Assembly: GCF_027596085.1 (NCBI RefSeq)
Contig: NC_072451.1
Span: 3,673,542 to 3,737,541, forward strand
Reading direction: 5' to 3'
DNA from: Anoplopoma fimbria
Taxonomy: Eukaryota; Chordata; Actinopteri; Perciformes; Anoplopomatidae
Length of the DNA: 64,000 nucleotides
The translations under genes were made by a program, and so were the position numbers. This document shows positions 1-47,720 of the stretch, piece by piece (within the stretch, counting starts at the first letter, position 1; each line of letters begins with the position of its first letter). A model generated the notes under the pieces. It had not been told where the DNA came from and made no database searches. It was given only the letters and a program-made list of their open reading frames with translations.

Positions 1-1312
1 GGAGGACTGATGTGACACTGTGTGAGGCCTCCCGGCGGCGGGATCAGCTCTGGATGATCGGCGTGTCAGAAGCTGGGAGAGAGGCGTCTCTCCATGCGAC
101 CTCTTGAACCTATTAGCTCGGAGGAGTCGAGATTCCTGCAGAGCTGTTGCTCTAATGAGCTGTGATACCGACTCCCAGTTACATGGCTGACACGTCCCCA
201 TCAGTACAGGTGAAGGATGAAGTGTGCTCCCCAATTATTTCTCATTCACACACTCACAACAGAGTTTAAAAAACACCAACATGTCTTCAATGTGCAAAAA
301 TTGTCGTCACTCCAAGTTATTGTTTTTAAGCATCGAACAACAGATTAGCTAATGCATCACCTGCTCCATAAGTATCTCACCTGGGGAGGTTATGATTTCT
401 GTCCCTTTAACGTGTCTGTTAGTTTGCAGAATTTCTCTTAAAAACTGATTGAAACGGTCTGAATTCTTAGTTCAGGCCAACCTGCACTTACCACGTCGTG
501 AATTTCAACAAAATCAAATTTAGGTTTAAACAACAAAACTTCTTGGTTAGATTTAGGGAAAGATTTGGGTTAAAATAAGTATTTTTGTTTCGTAAAAGTT
601 TGCTTGCACATGACTTTAACAGCGGACTGCTGGGTGAAAGTCCTCTGGTTGTTTGAACCCATCCCGACTTCCTGCCTAAGCTGTCTTTTTTCTTTGAACA
701 TTTTTGTTCACTTGTTTTTTGTTGTTGTTCCGGATACCTTACATTAAAAGGAATAGTTTGACGTGCCCCAGAATCCCCCGATGAGGTAAAGTAATGCTGT
801 GTTCAAACCAAAAACTCGAAGGAAACTTTTTGCCATCCATGTGCAGGCTAAACGCTTATATTCATCACACAAAAACATGACAGTGGTGTCAATCTTCTCA
901 TCTAACTCCTGGCAATAAAGCCAATTTTCCAAAGTCTCAAACTTGCCTATAGTTCACATGAGCTAGTGAATCAGTGATCATTCCATTTATTTATTTATTT
1001 TTTCACCTGTCTTGGAATACAAGTTGTACTAGCAGTACCTAAACTTTGTTATTTATGGCCTCATTTCATGTTAATGTTGTTTGGCATTAAAAATAAGCAG
1101 AAAGACATCTGTGGATAGAGGCATACAGACAGTAATAAAGGTACAGTGTGCAGATATATTCTCTGACCTGAATTCATCGATCTGTGAAGTCTGGATAAAG
1201 CTGCCAGTGTAAAGATCCTGACAGCTGACGAGGATTTACCCGCTTTCAGAGCCGCTAAGTTCTTCACCTGGAGCGTCTATGGATCAATTGATGGACAGTA
1301 AAGACCACTTAC
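1..1312. other. left flank beyond the last HHLA1 exon seen
   Basis: No convincing terminal HHLA1 exon and no OC90 exon is seen. About 480-620 vaguely resembles repeat family C. The open frames at 744-932 and 1061-1267 are not supported as coding. Confidence 0.5.
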
Positions 1313-17717
<16,405 letters not shown>

Positions 17718-18295
17718 CTGGAACCACAAAAACACACAAAACCGGATCAACGTTTCTCCCGTTTCACTCCCCCGTTCCACCCCCCGTATCCTCATGGCTC
17801 AGGTAAAAAGGGTTTTGGGAGTTTTGAAAAGCATTTTCTGGGCTCTAAACAATGATGTCATCAGGTCTTAGTCCACACCACTCAAACCAGTGGACCTCGA
17901 GCTCCCTGGTGGCCTCAGGTTCACAACAGAGCTGGAAATAGAGACCGAGCCTGCAGGTAAAATTACTAAGAACTGAAACTCAACATGCATTGACTTTGAA
18001 GGTATCAGGGCGGGAAATATGTGATTAAATTCCCTCCAAATAAAAAGTGTTAAATTATTGAGAAGAGACACTAAAGACAATTATTTTTTTTGTATATGTT
18101 TTTAAAAATATGTTTAAATATGCAAATAATGCATTTATCTTATAATATGTGCACATTTACGCAGATTTCCAGAAGAACAAATCTAAACATTGGATGAAGC
18201 CAGGTTCAAAATTCTTGTTTCATTTTGTTGACATCAGAGTCAAGGGTTTTCACAGAGGGAATTTTTTATTTCTCATTTTTCTTCCATGTTTCTCT

Positions 18296-18680
18296 TAATA
18301 AAATGTTGCATAAATCAGGCTATGAATGATATCTGAACAAACCCCTCTGTAAAAAACCTTCAGAATATAGAGATGTATGTAAGAGCTACTGAAGTGGAGA
18401 TTTATGGATCAGAGTCTGAGAAAAAACTCATATTAAAGATATGTTTTGTAAAATTACATACATTTTGAAGACACTACAGGTGAATAGGGTAAAAAAAATA
18501 ACAAATAGATATCAACATGAAACTTCACCAGTTAATTACTGACATTAAGACGATTATTTTTTGTATTACAAGTTTTCTGAAATGTTATGTTTAAATATGC
18601 TAAAGAGGCATTATCTGATGCTAACATATGGTGAATTTAGGAGATATCTACAGTAGAAAAACAGACAAAATCTAAAAATC
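18296..18680 (+). repeat. dispersed repeat B, copy 1
   Basis: Shares a near-identical 350-400-bp sequence with 48441-48845, including ATCAGGCTATGAATGATAT, AGAGCTACTGAAGTGGAGAT and GACACTACAGGTGAATAGGG. Confidence 0.9.
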
Positions 18681-19139
18681 AATCCAATTTTGCTGTGTCT
18701 CCCTTTAAATTGTGCTGCCAAACATCATTTCATAATATTTCCTCTGTCATGTTGTAGTGAGGTGTTGTATCCATTAAACTCTCTGCAGAATATTCATTTG
18801 TCTTCCCACAAAAATCTTAAGGAGAAGTCAATGACAAATCATGAAGTATATCCAAGCAAGTCAAAAATGAAATTCAAATTATCCATGCAGAGAGTACCGA
18901 CACAGATTGAACAGTGACGTCTTATTATTAATCAGAGAAAATGTAATAATTCAAAGGTACATATTACTAAATGATGAGCTGGAGAACTGAATCTAAAGCC
19001 GTCTGTCAGATATTTGAACCCAAGGTTATCAGACACTCTTTTGTCCAAAATGCATAACTTATTTTTAATATAAATCTTTTTTATGAATCTTATTTTAACC
19101 CCGTGACCTCTTGAAATAAATCCAACAAAGACAACTCAC

Positions 19140-19350
19140 CAGCTCCTCGTATCGTCCCGTAAACTGTGCAGCAGAGTCGGCCCGTGTTTCACACACCTGT
19201 ACGCTCAGATAAAGATTAAACCATGCTTGTTCTCCCCCCCCCTCCATCACCTCACCCCTCTCCCCCTCTGAACAGCAGAGGTTGGCAGCATGTTGGCAGC
19301 TTACTCTGTGCAAAAAAACACAACAAAACAGGGTGTCTGGCTGCAGAATG
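19140..19350 (-). other. hhla1: possible 5' untranslated exon of HHLA1
   Basis: A good donor on the minus strand (GAGCTG|GTGAGT, exon edge 19140) lies upstream of an acceptor (TTCCAG|CGGTGC, exon edge 17717) that sits just before the HHLA1 start codon. This suggests a non-coding first exon around 19140-19350. The 5' end is unknown and no promoter motif is claimed. Confidence 0.35.
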
Positions 19351-22300
19351 GGCACTGATCCCTAACAGCTCCACTGCAAGAAATATCACAACCAATGTGG
19401 ACAGATAATCTGCATTATTACACAAAAACAATGATTTTTTTTTACTTGCATTTAAAGTGGTAATCTGTGAGGTTTTCCTGTTGGGGTGTTTCTGCACTGT
19501 ATGTACCTGACCTCACCTGTCAATCAAACAGTGTGGGCGGGACCATGGCCTGTGGTTTCTGAGTGTTGGAAAGAGGAAATGCAGATCACAGAAATAAAAG
19601 TGCTTCTATACTGTAATTCAACGTGTAGTTAGGACACACTTCACAATTGTTTCAGTTTAAATATAAATATAAACTACCGAACTGAGATGTCCAGATGTGT
19701 TTGAACCAGCTGATCCTCTTCAGTGCTGCAGGACTCGAGTCATTAACTGGATTTCATTAGATTCTATCATCACAATCTGATAAAATGTGAATTTATTTAC
19801 ATTCAAAGCATTAGCATGGTTAATGTTTCTTGAACTGGATCAGTACACCCTGAGGTTTTGTTCAATTTCCATTGAGTTTCCTCCTTTTGACAGAAAGGCC
19901 AAACAACTGCAGCCCACCTGAAGACAACAGCTGCATAAACTAGCATGTTAGCTTGTGTGTAGCAAACATGGCATTTTATATATATATATTTTTTATTTAT
20001 TTATATCAGGTCATTAATATCATGTTGTGTTTCTGCTCCTGTCTGTTTGGTTTCCTTGTTTCAGGGAAGCTGTCCAATCAGCAGCTTCCAATCAGCCCTG
20101 TGAGTGACAGCTGACCAGTAAGCCCCGCCCACCGTCACTCACCAATCAGTAACCAGTACAGAGGTGTCATCTCACCCCCACTCCAGTTTCCTTATTTTAA
20201 TTTCATCAATATATCTAAAAGTGTCTTTATCTGTCTGGACTGTTTCATTCATTTCATAAAAATTTTCTTCAATTTGTATTTATTTTTCTTGCATTTTTAT
20301 TTAATTTAAAGAATGCCATACCATCCAAGAAACAAAGAAAGATAATAAAAATAACAAAATGATAAGGTACTATATATATTAATATTAACAAAAATAAAAA
20401 ATATGTTTTTAACTCAAAACATACATTTCTTATTTGTAACATTTAATCAAATTAAAAAAGTAAAAGATGGGGTTAAAGAATTAAGGTTTTTCAATTTTAA
20501 ATTTCCCTAATAAGATACACAATAAAAAACAACTGTAATAAGACACATAAATTGTATTTTCTTGTTTGAAAAATGTTCTTCCAGAAAGAACATTTGTTAC
20601 AGTATCGCGATCTGAAAAACTGTAATACAGCATGTCTGTTGGGTATAATCTTTGTTTCATATTTTTTTGATATATTTCTCTAATTTTGTTTGTGGTGCAG
20701 AATCTAATTTCAACATAATTTATATATAATATTTGCATTACACAATCACTTCATGTAATTGTGTTTTTAATAATAATTTGACCAACATTATTTGCCTTAA
20801 ACATAGACTTCATCCATCCCTCACCACCTTAATAATTAAACCAATTAACAGACCATGAAACTGACTTCAGTCACCTGGTAAATGTCATATCAATAATATA
20901 TAATATATTTCCCTGTCAGAGAGTAGATGTCTCTTTTCTATTGAATCAATAACTTTAATTGTGAATGATCTTTTTTGTCAAAAAACGTTTTTACGGAGCC
21001 ACCAAAGTCCTTAAATCTTCTGCACACAAATATAAATAATATCATATTCAGGACTAATGTTGAGTTATTTATTTTGCAGCGTACAAACATAACTGTATTT
21101 TATAATGTATGTTTTGTTTTAGCTTTAAATGCTCTATTTTATTTATATACTAAACCCATTACTGTAAATGTATGTAAAAGTTAATTACAGTTATTGTTTG
21201 TTTGAATATTATATGATTTAAAAATGACTTTCTCAAAAATGAAACAATTTTCATGAAGTTTAAGCTGTTTGTTTTTCATAATCACACCAGTGATAGTTGT
21301 GTATTGGACTTTTGTTTAACCTCTTAGGTAAAAACATTATGTGTCATGTCGCTTCTGTGGCAAATATTTATTTTGGTCAGAGTAAAGTGTCCCCTGTTCA
21401 GAGGGACACTTCTTGCAGTGTGTCTAAGTGGCCGTAATAAGCCGCCGGAGTGACATACGAGCCGTGGGGAAGATCAGTGAATGAGAGGAGTGAATGTGAG
21501 TCTTTAATGACGGGGGATTGGTGGGCACTTTGGTCGCCTTGGCATTCACACCGGGACACATCGAGGCACACAGCAGTAATTGGCAGAGGAGGAAACAGGG
21601 CTGCCGAGGGCCTGGGAACAGCTGCCCCCCGGGAGAAGACACACACACACTCTTTGAGCTAATAATTATTAAAAGAATGAAATTAAATGAATTAAAGAGT
21701 AAAGAAATAATTTGCACACATGTATATATTGTGGCTGGTTTCCATTGAGGGCCTTAATGCTAATACTCATCAAAATGGCCTTTTGAAAAACAGGATTTGT
21801 CCGCTTTCTGCTGGTGTTCCTAAATCAAAAAGCATAAGAAATATGTAAAATATGAGCAAGTAAATCAAATTTATATCAACGAGAGTCTCAAGGAAAACAG
21901 GCTGCTGACATTGAGTAGTCATTAGAAGTGAATTTGTGTGTCTGCAGTAGGAACTGAAATACAATTTGCTACTGCTGCTCCTAAAGTCAGTAAGCAAGAA
22001 GTAATAATTCATTTGCACAATGAGTTTATTTTTTTCTCCTGCCAGGCTTAGTGAAAACCAGTGTAAATGCAGCACCGACAGTAAACCTCACACATTTGTA
22101 GTTAGCATAGCTGCTGCAGGTTTGGGTTATTATGGCTTCTTTTGTTCAAACTGGTCTCCAAGATGTTTCTGTTTGGGTTGAAGTTCAACCGTCTGCTTTC
22201 TAGGAAACATTTTACTGTGAGCACGACTAAAACTAACTAGACGAAGCGTCCTTTGATGCTGCAGTATTTATTATGCCTAAAACAGCCCAAATTTGGTTTC

Positions 22301-25300
22301 CTCAAACCATGGACACGTTTTTGCATTTGGTCCGAGCAAGTGACGTAACAAATAGAACAATCATTTTTGAATGACATGTTGGAAGTTACATGGTATAACA
22401 AACGAGAAATTCCTCTAAGAGTGTGTGGGAGGGTTGATCTGATGATGTTATCCCATGTGAAATTCAAAGTTAACTTTCACTTTCACAAATTGTTTTTTTA
22501 TGGTGATAACGCTTTGTTGTTATGGTTGTTAAGTTAGGATGGCAAGTTACATTGATAAGTAACATTGTTAAGTTACTTTTTGTCACATTGTTAAATTGCA
22601 TTGTTATGTTACGTTGTAACATTACATTGGGACGTTTTTACTTTACATTGTTAGGTCAAGTTGTTACATTATGATGTGAAGTTGTAGCATTGTTGCATTA
22701 TGTTGTTACGTAAAGTTTTTACGTAACAATGTCATGTTGTTACGTTACGTTGTTACGTATTTTTGTTGCTTTACCTTGTTAAGTTCTGACGTTAGTACAT
22801 TAATATCTGTACAAAAATTGTCCAATTATCCAATCGCTTCACAAGGTTAACTACGTGTCATTGCAACTGTTTCTGCAACTGTGAAACCGATTTATGAAAC
22901 TTTTTAGGAGGGTTCAGAAAAATAACGTATCCTGTTGTTTGCAAAAACGTAGAATGCCAAGTCACACAGTTCATCTCACCGTCAAACAATGCCCAGTCAA
23001 ACAATTTTCAATTCAATACTTTATTAATAACTGGTGCAATTGAAAAGACAAAAAATTAAAAAATCAAGTAAGAATACATTTGCATATTATATCATCAAAT
23101 CAAAAATATTCAAAGTGGTCTAATGCAGAATAGAAATGGCAAATTCTTTTTTTAAAACTGGAATGAGAAAAATGATGCACAGCTCTGAAGGCCACTAGTG
23201 TAAAGTTGTCCAAACTTCCCTTAAATAAAACCTAAGAACATCAAAACCTTTTTTTTCTGACCCCAAAAAAGCTGCTGTCAAATGAACTCACACAAAGCTG
23301 TCTGTATTATCCAATGTCCACGTTTGGAAAGGCATTTTCTTTTCTTTCCCAGAGTGTGATGGTTGCATCTACACAAGAGCAGCAGAGATAATCTTGAACA
23401 TTGCTTTCATCATTCTTCCCTTCACATCTGTGAAAACAACCTTGTCATCCACAGGTCCTGCTGCACTGAGCCGTAAAGAATATTGCAAAAATTGTTTTTT
23501 GTTTAGCTAGAGTAGCTAGTGTAAGTTACCATGAAACAATGTCTTCAGTTTAAAGGTTTTTGGCACATTTTTCAAATAGCTTTCTGGAACTTTTTAGAGA
23601 GCTATGCTTTGATCTAGACAAAATAAAAGTTCACTCTGTGGAGTAGCTAGCCTAGACCCTTTGTTTCCAGGGTCTTGTGTTCTTGATATAAACTAACACT
23701 GTAAAGGATTTGTAAGGGCTATACTCACAGTTCAAATTGCAGAACAATTAAGGTGCATGGATGTTTCAATTGAAGTTTGAATTGTAAATTAAGGTTATAG
23801 AGTGCTGCAGGGATGAAGCATTTTTGTAGCCAAAAGGAAGCATCGCCCTGATTTCCTCAAATAAAAGCCAATAGGTTTTTCCTTAAGATTTTGGATTATT
23901 GCAGAAAAAAATCACACAAGGGACGGAACAGGACATTTAAAAAATGCTGACACATGTTTGGGTTTCTGGAACGTCACTCCTTGGTTTGTGGCTGAAGTTG
24001 TGAAGCCTTGAGTTCAGCATTTTGGCCGTCACCATATTGGATTTTGGCTTTCACCATTTTGTTTTTTAGCAATCAGTGAATGGAAGTTACCATATTTGGA
24101 ATGTGGAGGAGTGACGTAGAGATGCCGTAGAAGTATTTTGTTATATATCTTGCTATCATGTGTTAACATGTCTAATGTAGCTTATAGAAAATTAGTTATT
24201 GCAGCTCGTTAGCTTGACGTTAGCTCGTTAGCCTTTTGCAATTGTTTTTTGAGTTTGGTTTGACCATGAATGGATCTACAGACAGACTTTTCCAGATAAC
24301 TGACATATTTTACAGACACAGGCCACATTATTTGCCATGTTCTCGTTTGGATCTCAAACAAATAACTACAAGCCAACCTTTTTGGAAACATACTGCTTTG
24401 CCATTTTAGCCAGCGTCAGATGAGAGTTTGGAAATCAGTTTCACCTCTGTGTGTGCAGAACAGAGATAGGTTTAGCCTAGCTTAGCACAAAATACTGGAA
24501 GCTAAGGGAACAGCTAGCCTAGCTCCATCAAAAGAGAGAAAACACAACTGAAGAATTCATACGTCATACGTCCAAAGCTCATGTCTGTTTGGTAAAATGT
24601 AAACATATCAGATGGGTATATTTATCTGTGTAATTGCAGCCTTCCTCATGGATATTACAAGCAGCTTTGTTCTGCATTTCGACAGCTTTAGCAAGAAAAG
24701 CAAGACCATATTAACAAAAAAATAGCATTGATAAGAACCGTACTGTAAAAGGCCAAGGCACAAATAATTCGTAGCATTTAAGATGACTGTAAAATTGCGG
24801 GTTATGTAGAATGTGTAGATCAGTGCATTGCTTGGTATGCGGTTACAATGAGTACGATCATACTTAACAGAATAATCACAGCAAGCACTGTCGCCCTCTT
24901 GACCAATCAGGTGCCTTAAAGTGCTCCTTTCCACTCAGAATCACATACAGACGAGTTCACTCACAGAGAGCTGAAAGAGATCATGGAAGTGGACGTACAC
25001 ACATAAGAAAGTACACATGAAAGAGGGCACAAATGGGTTGGAAATGCTTGTTTCATACTTCATATGAGGACTAGATTGTGGGTTTTGAAAGACTGGGGAA
25101 GGATTTTTGATTGAATCCATCAAGAGAAATGAAAAGTTATTATTCCTGCAGGCTCAGTAAACAACTTGTTTCTACATTCAGAATATAATTTCCTGCCATA
25201 AAGCTGCTGAAGGGTAAAAAGTGTGAACGGCGGCTACAACAACTGCAACTTTGATCCAGTTTTTCTTCTGTGAAATTCATTAAAATATCGTCAAGCACTG

Positions 25301-28300
25301 GAACCACAGGTTAAAAATATACTCCCTGATTTTAATGTAGTCTCCAAAAAAAAAAGAAAAAGTGCGCCAGAACACCAAAATTGAATTTAAACTCAATGCA
25401 GCTTATATTTGTGTTTCCAACAACACCAGTAAACAAAGAGAAACTTTGGGGACGTGTGGCTTAAACCAAACTAGGGAGTGTAGTCTTTATAACGGTGCTT
25501 CAAATAAGTAATAAGAACTGTTCTGGTTGTAATGGTGACAAGAAAAACAAAACACCACATCATATGATACTATTACAGCAAGGTTTGGAAATGACCACCC
25601 AACAACCTTTGCTGTAAAACAACGGAGACAATATTGTTTGTCAATTCCAAAGAAATAATCTTTCTCCATTCACTGTAGCAACTTCAAGATAATATTAAGG
25701 CTGAAATGCCATTTTAAGAAATGGGAGGCCAAATTATTGAATTAACCCAATGGTGGTTGGAGGAGATTCTGAGTTTTGGAAAACATAAAAAAAATTGAAA
25801 CTGGCAGATGAAAAACAGCAAAATTCTGATTGTCAAATTAACAGTTAAAGGGTTTGTTTGCTACTTACTGATGCATATGGAGGTGATTTTGAATGGATCA
25901 ACCAAGAATGCGTCTCTGAATAGTTACAGTATTCTCTCTGTGTTATCTCTTTTCTATATAATGTGTGCACATGGATTACTCACATTGCTTGCAAATGGAC
26001 AATAAAACTCCCAAATTCTGGTTGGGACATTGAAGTGATCACATTTTTCCATTGGAGACTTTTTAGTTACTCTTAAATCCTCCAGTGACGTCATTGGTTG
26101 AAGAAAAACCTCTCCAGTAGATCTGTCAATCAAAGTATTGATTCACAAGTCGAAGTGGACGGATTACAATGTGGCTGCATTGAATTTGTAAAAATGTTAT
26201 CCATTTGAGACATATCTGATGCACCAGACAGAAACATTGAACATGTAACAGTTTAAGTTTTACCCCGAAGGTATTATGATAAACAAGCAGCAATCTGAGG
26301 AAAGGACATATGTAGTTTGTATTCAAAGGCTTAAAGTTCTAACACTTTCAAAAAAAGTAAAAAAAACTGCTTAAAGCACGTGAATTTCTGTCACTTGGTT
26401 TGAACTTTTTTTCTCAGATCACCTTCTGCCTGTAGTGGAGAGGTTTGACATTAAGGACGCCACTGGAGAATGTTTTATTAAAACAGAAATTGGAGGAACA
26501 CGTGGTCACAAATCAGAGCCTTCATAAGAAAATAATACACATGTTCATAACACACAAAATGTCATCTCTTTCACAAAACCAGAGAGAACACTGTAAAAAG
26601 TAATGCTAGCACTTCATTAGAAATATTGAGGGAATAGTTTGTGCACACTGGAAATAAAAGCTAGCATCACTTTTTTTTTTCAGTGCATCTTTGTGTCTTG
26701 GAAGACAATTTATTCACAACAATTCACAAAATCTTAGAATGTTAAATTTAACAGTAATGTGCCATTGCTGCTGCAGTTCTTCTCAGTGATGTTCTTAAAC
26801 TGATTCACGCCTTTAAATTTAGAATGGAAGCAGTTAGAGCTAAAGATCCTGAATGGAAGCAACGAAACGGCGTTCTGTAAATGGACTTCATGTGCAAAGG
26901 CAACAAAAACACAGAGGTTAAACTGACAAAACCAACGTCAGTGAACAGACACGCCAGTTAAACTTAGATGTTGACATAAAAAACAGAGAAAGAAAACGAG
27001 AAGTTAAACATTTCAACCTTTTTTACATTTCTTGTGCAGCTGAAATAATGTTGAGTCTGAATTTCGGTGAATGAGCCAAAAAGCATCACAAAGCTACAAA
27101 ACAGCATTTACAAAAGTAAGACTGCACTGTGTGCTGGTTTAATAAAAATAATAATAATAATAATAAAGAAGGACAAATCCCAACAGAAGGTAAACAGAGT
27201 TTCACATTCATAAATCCTGTGTGGTGTGTTTGGAGCGTGGTGAGATGAGGTGGCGCTGAAACACTAAATACAGAATGACGAGTCATTCCGAGAGATGTTT
27301 CTTGCTTCAGAGGCACAATGAATGAACGTCTACAGGGATATATCATCATGTTGTGTCTAAATGTGGTGACAATTTGTGTCCGCATTGCAAGATAATTCAT
27401 TTTTTAGAATATATATTTGAATGGGCTTCAGTAGCAGAAGGTATAGTAACTGTAATACAATAAGATAAATAGATTAATTATCATAATAAGTGTTTGGTTC
27501 ACCTTCATTTCACAGACTGTAGCTGCGTCCACACCAGGCTTCAATCTGAGCTGCAAAACTACACTGTGGTGCTTGTTTTAACCTGCTTGGAGCGCCAGGC
27601 GGGTGGAGTTTGTCACAGTCGGATGATTCAGATAAAGTCAGGTAAGTTTGTTTTATCATATTGTGATGTTTTATCAAACTTTTCTGCATTGGCTGTGGTT
27701 GTAGAAGCCTTCTTCTAAATGGCAACGCAAACCAAACGCTGAAGTATCCGGTTACATCAGTTCAAATGACAATTAAAATGTGGTTTGTTGTTGTTGTGTG
27801 AATTCAAGAAACCGACCTAATAATGGCTTAAAACAACCATAAAGTAACGAAAAAATAGACGCTTTGATCAGAGAAACAAAAACACGAGGAGGAGTCCTGA
27901 AATACGTTTTTTTCTTAATTTTCTTATCACTTAAATAATGCTGTTTAAACGACTGTCAATTCAAACGTTTAAGAAAATGAACAAAAATACAAATGGGGAG
28001 AGAAAAAAACAAGTTTTTGTCATCCCCTTACAGATTATTATTCCAGTTCATTATCCTTTAAAAACAACTAAGCATTGAGAAAGAAAATAAAATCATATTT
28101 TAATAAAGTTAAGGTTTCTTTTTGTCCTTTAATTATTATCCTGGTATAGAAACACAGATTTTCTTGCCGTGTAATTGTCTTAAAACAACTGACTATTGTT
28201 CGGCCTGTGACTCCTTATATTCTTCTGTATTTGGACACTTTCGCAAACTCCTGGCTTTCACTCAAACAAATGAGTTCCACAAAAAACGAAACAGAACTCC

Positions 28301-30630
28301 ACCTTCCTGCTGAGTAAATTAAACACGCAGCGGGTGTGATTGCACTCCAAGCAGGTTACAGAAAACTTTGCTCTCCAAAGCCCGGCGTGGAAGCCCTCCT
28401 ATAACACTCACCACCTCTCTGAAGGTGCTTTAACATGCTATAGATATAGTTGGTTGTCAGATATTACATTCGGTATCATGGTGGCCCTAAATCTAAAGTA
28501 TAAATGCTGTTTCAGGCCTATATGTGATCTCCTGTAAAGCTCTTTTTGTTGCAGCAAGTGGAGCTCAGACTCGTCTTCAAGTCTGAACCATCAGAAACCC
28601 CTTTAGCGTTTCCTACAAGTCTCTCTGCAGGATGTGTTGTTATTAAGTTACAAACTTTCAAGTAAAGATGGATTTTAGGAAAAAGTTAATTCACTTTTGT
28701 AAACAGCTTTTTTCTGCCAAAATTGTACGTTTATAACAGATTTTTTTGGACGCTGATATTGAGCGATGTTGACAAGTGGAACAAAGACCGGCTCATGGAC
28801 ACATTTATTGCAACTGTTTTAGATTTGTTGGTAAATGTTTTTATGATTTAATTATTTCCTACTCTACTTCATCAGGACCATTACTACCTGGACTGATTAA
28901 AGGAATTCCTTCTTCAAATCAGAGGATTATAAACTGTATATCAGCTTCCTGAATTTGTACTCAAAACATGATTTATGAACATGTTCATGGCAGTTTTCTG
29001 AATTTTCTGCGCAGTAAAAAGTCTAGAATCCTGGTCAGAATTTGTATTTTGCAGATTTAAAACAAATTGTGGAGGATTCAAAACACAGATGACCTTTACT
29101 ACCATTTACCATCTCTAGAGGATAATCGTCCATTCCAAATAGAGCTTTATGAATTTGAATTTGTTTATTCGACAAGAGGTCAAAGGGTGTACGAAGCACA
29201 TCTGGTTGAGATTTAATAGAGAAAACATGGAGCTCTGTTCAGAATTCATTGTAAGAAAACATCGGATCTGTTAACTAGAAGACTTAAAGTGTATATGTTT
29301 AACTTTTACGCTACTATTCAGGATTCATTTTGTTTGTTGAAGAAATTCCCTAAAATCTTTGATGATCATTTTTGGTTTGTCCTTATATTTAAAAACCTCT
29401 TAACATTAACTTTTAATGAGACAGAGGCTTTGTTTTCATCGTGACTTCAACATTTTATCTCCAGTATTAGCGTATAAATTATATTATTAGTTATGTTTCT
29501 ATTCAGGTGAGAGTTTTTAATACATGGAGCACTGTAGTAATTGTGAAATAATCCAATTGTTTTATTTCAAGTCTAGTTCCCGTTAGTGTTAGGACTTTTA
29601 GCCACTACTTTGCTCTGACAGTATAAATCCTTTGATCGTCAGGTAAAATCCTTTTCGAGCAGTGATGAACTGAACTCAGCATTCAAGAAGCTAAATTAAA
29701 GACGTACAGGTTTATATCCCTGAATTCATGTGCCTACAAAAAGCAGCAGAGATTTAGTGTTTCAAATTCTGTCGAATTCATTTTTTTTTTTACTAAACTG
29801 GAAAAAGTTTGTATGCATAAAGTGGTGACATACAACTCAAGAGCACAGTGGTGTGAAAACAAAGTGAGGGGATCTGAGATTCTGGTTACTGGACAGAAGA
29901 GATCCTCTGTCAGGATTTACAGCAGAAAAAAAAAAAAAAAAACGGCAAAAGTTTTATCTCCCAAGTCCCTCTTCCTCTCTCATCCACAATCTCTCACACA
30001 TTCACATACTGATCAAACTCACAGAAACACAGAGACAGGAGACTTTTGGTTCCATTGTCGCCTCTCCAACCGTCACCCCTAGAATGGTGCATCATCATGC
30101 AAACCATGCAAAAAACCATGAAAATGTATTCATATAAAAAAATAAGTGTTACAAAAATGGCATAGCAAGTATATGTATCCATTCAATCGCTTTCTCCGTT
30201 TCCTGATATCCTAAACTTTGCAGTGTCTACACTAAAAATCGCATGCGTTTACATGCAGTGCGGTTGGCTTTGCAGCGATAAAGCTTTTGGGTGTATATAG
30301 TATGTATATTAATGTTCTTTTTTTTATTTGAGCTAAATTTTTGTGAAGAGTGCGCTGTACAGAGTTTTAGTTGACAAACTGTCTGTTTATTTATTTTTTC
30401 TGGGCAGTCTCGATGCCATGGCTCTCTGTCTGGACCGGGGTCGGTTGAAGAGATCGGCCTCTGAAGGTCGATGACCTCGCTCAAAGGCGTATTCCACCCA
30501 CCTTTCTTTCCGCACCGGTTCGGTCCAGAGGTGTGGCTTTGACCCAAGCAGATGTGGGTTTAGAGGCATGGGTTGGATTCAAGGTCTTAACTCAGAGTGG
30601 CAGATTTCTGTGCGGTCACGCGAACACCTC
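19351..30630. other. kcnq3-HHLA1 intergenic region and probable kcnq3 3' UTR
   Basis: No coding exon is supported. Immediately after the kcnq3 stop (30630 downward) is 3' UTR sequence. An AATAAA-type cluster on the minus strand at about 30383-30397 is one possible poly(A) signal, but many others follow in this AT-rich DNA, so the end is unknown. Also present: a GTTAC-type degenerate repeat (22530-22790) and a balanced-composition patch at 21400-21640. Confidence 0.6.
22530..22790. repeat. degenerate GTTAC/ATTGTTA repeat
   Basis: A run of imperfect 10-12-nt words such as TTACATTGTTAAGTTAC and GTTACGTTACGTTGTTACGT. Confidence 0.7.

Positions 30631-47720
<17,090 letters not shown>

Noticed and set aside
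744..932. Short minus-strand open frame with Cys and Trp near the left edge
   Set aside because: No splice context linking it to HHLA1 and no recognisable domain; it starts in sequence resembling a common fish interspersed repeat.
1236..1267. Terminal HHLA1 exon after CTCCAG at 1268, giving SEELSGSESG and a stop
   Set aside because: It keeps phase but would need a 45-nt intron, below the usual vertebrate minimum, and lacks the Cys residues expected of the last exon.
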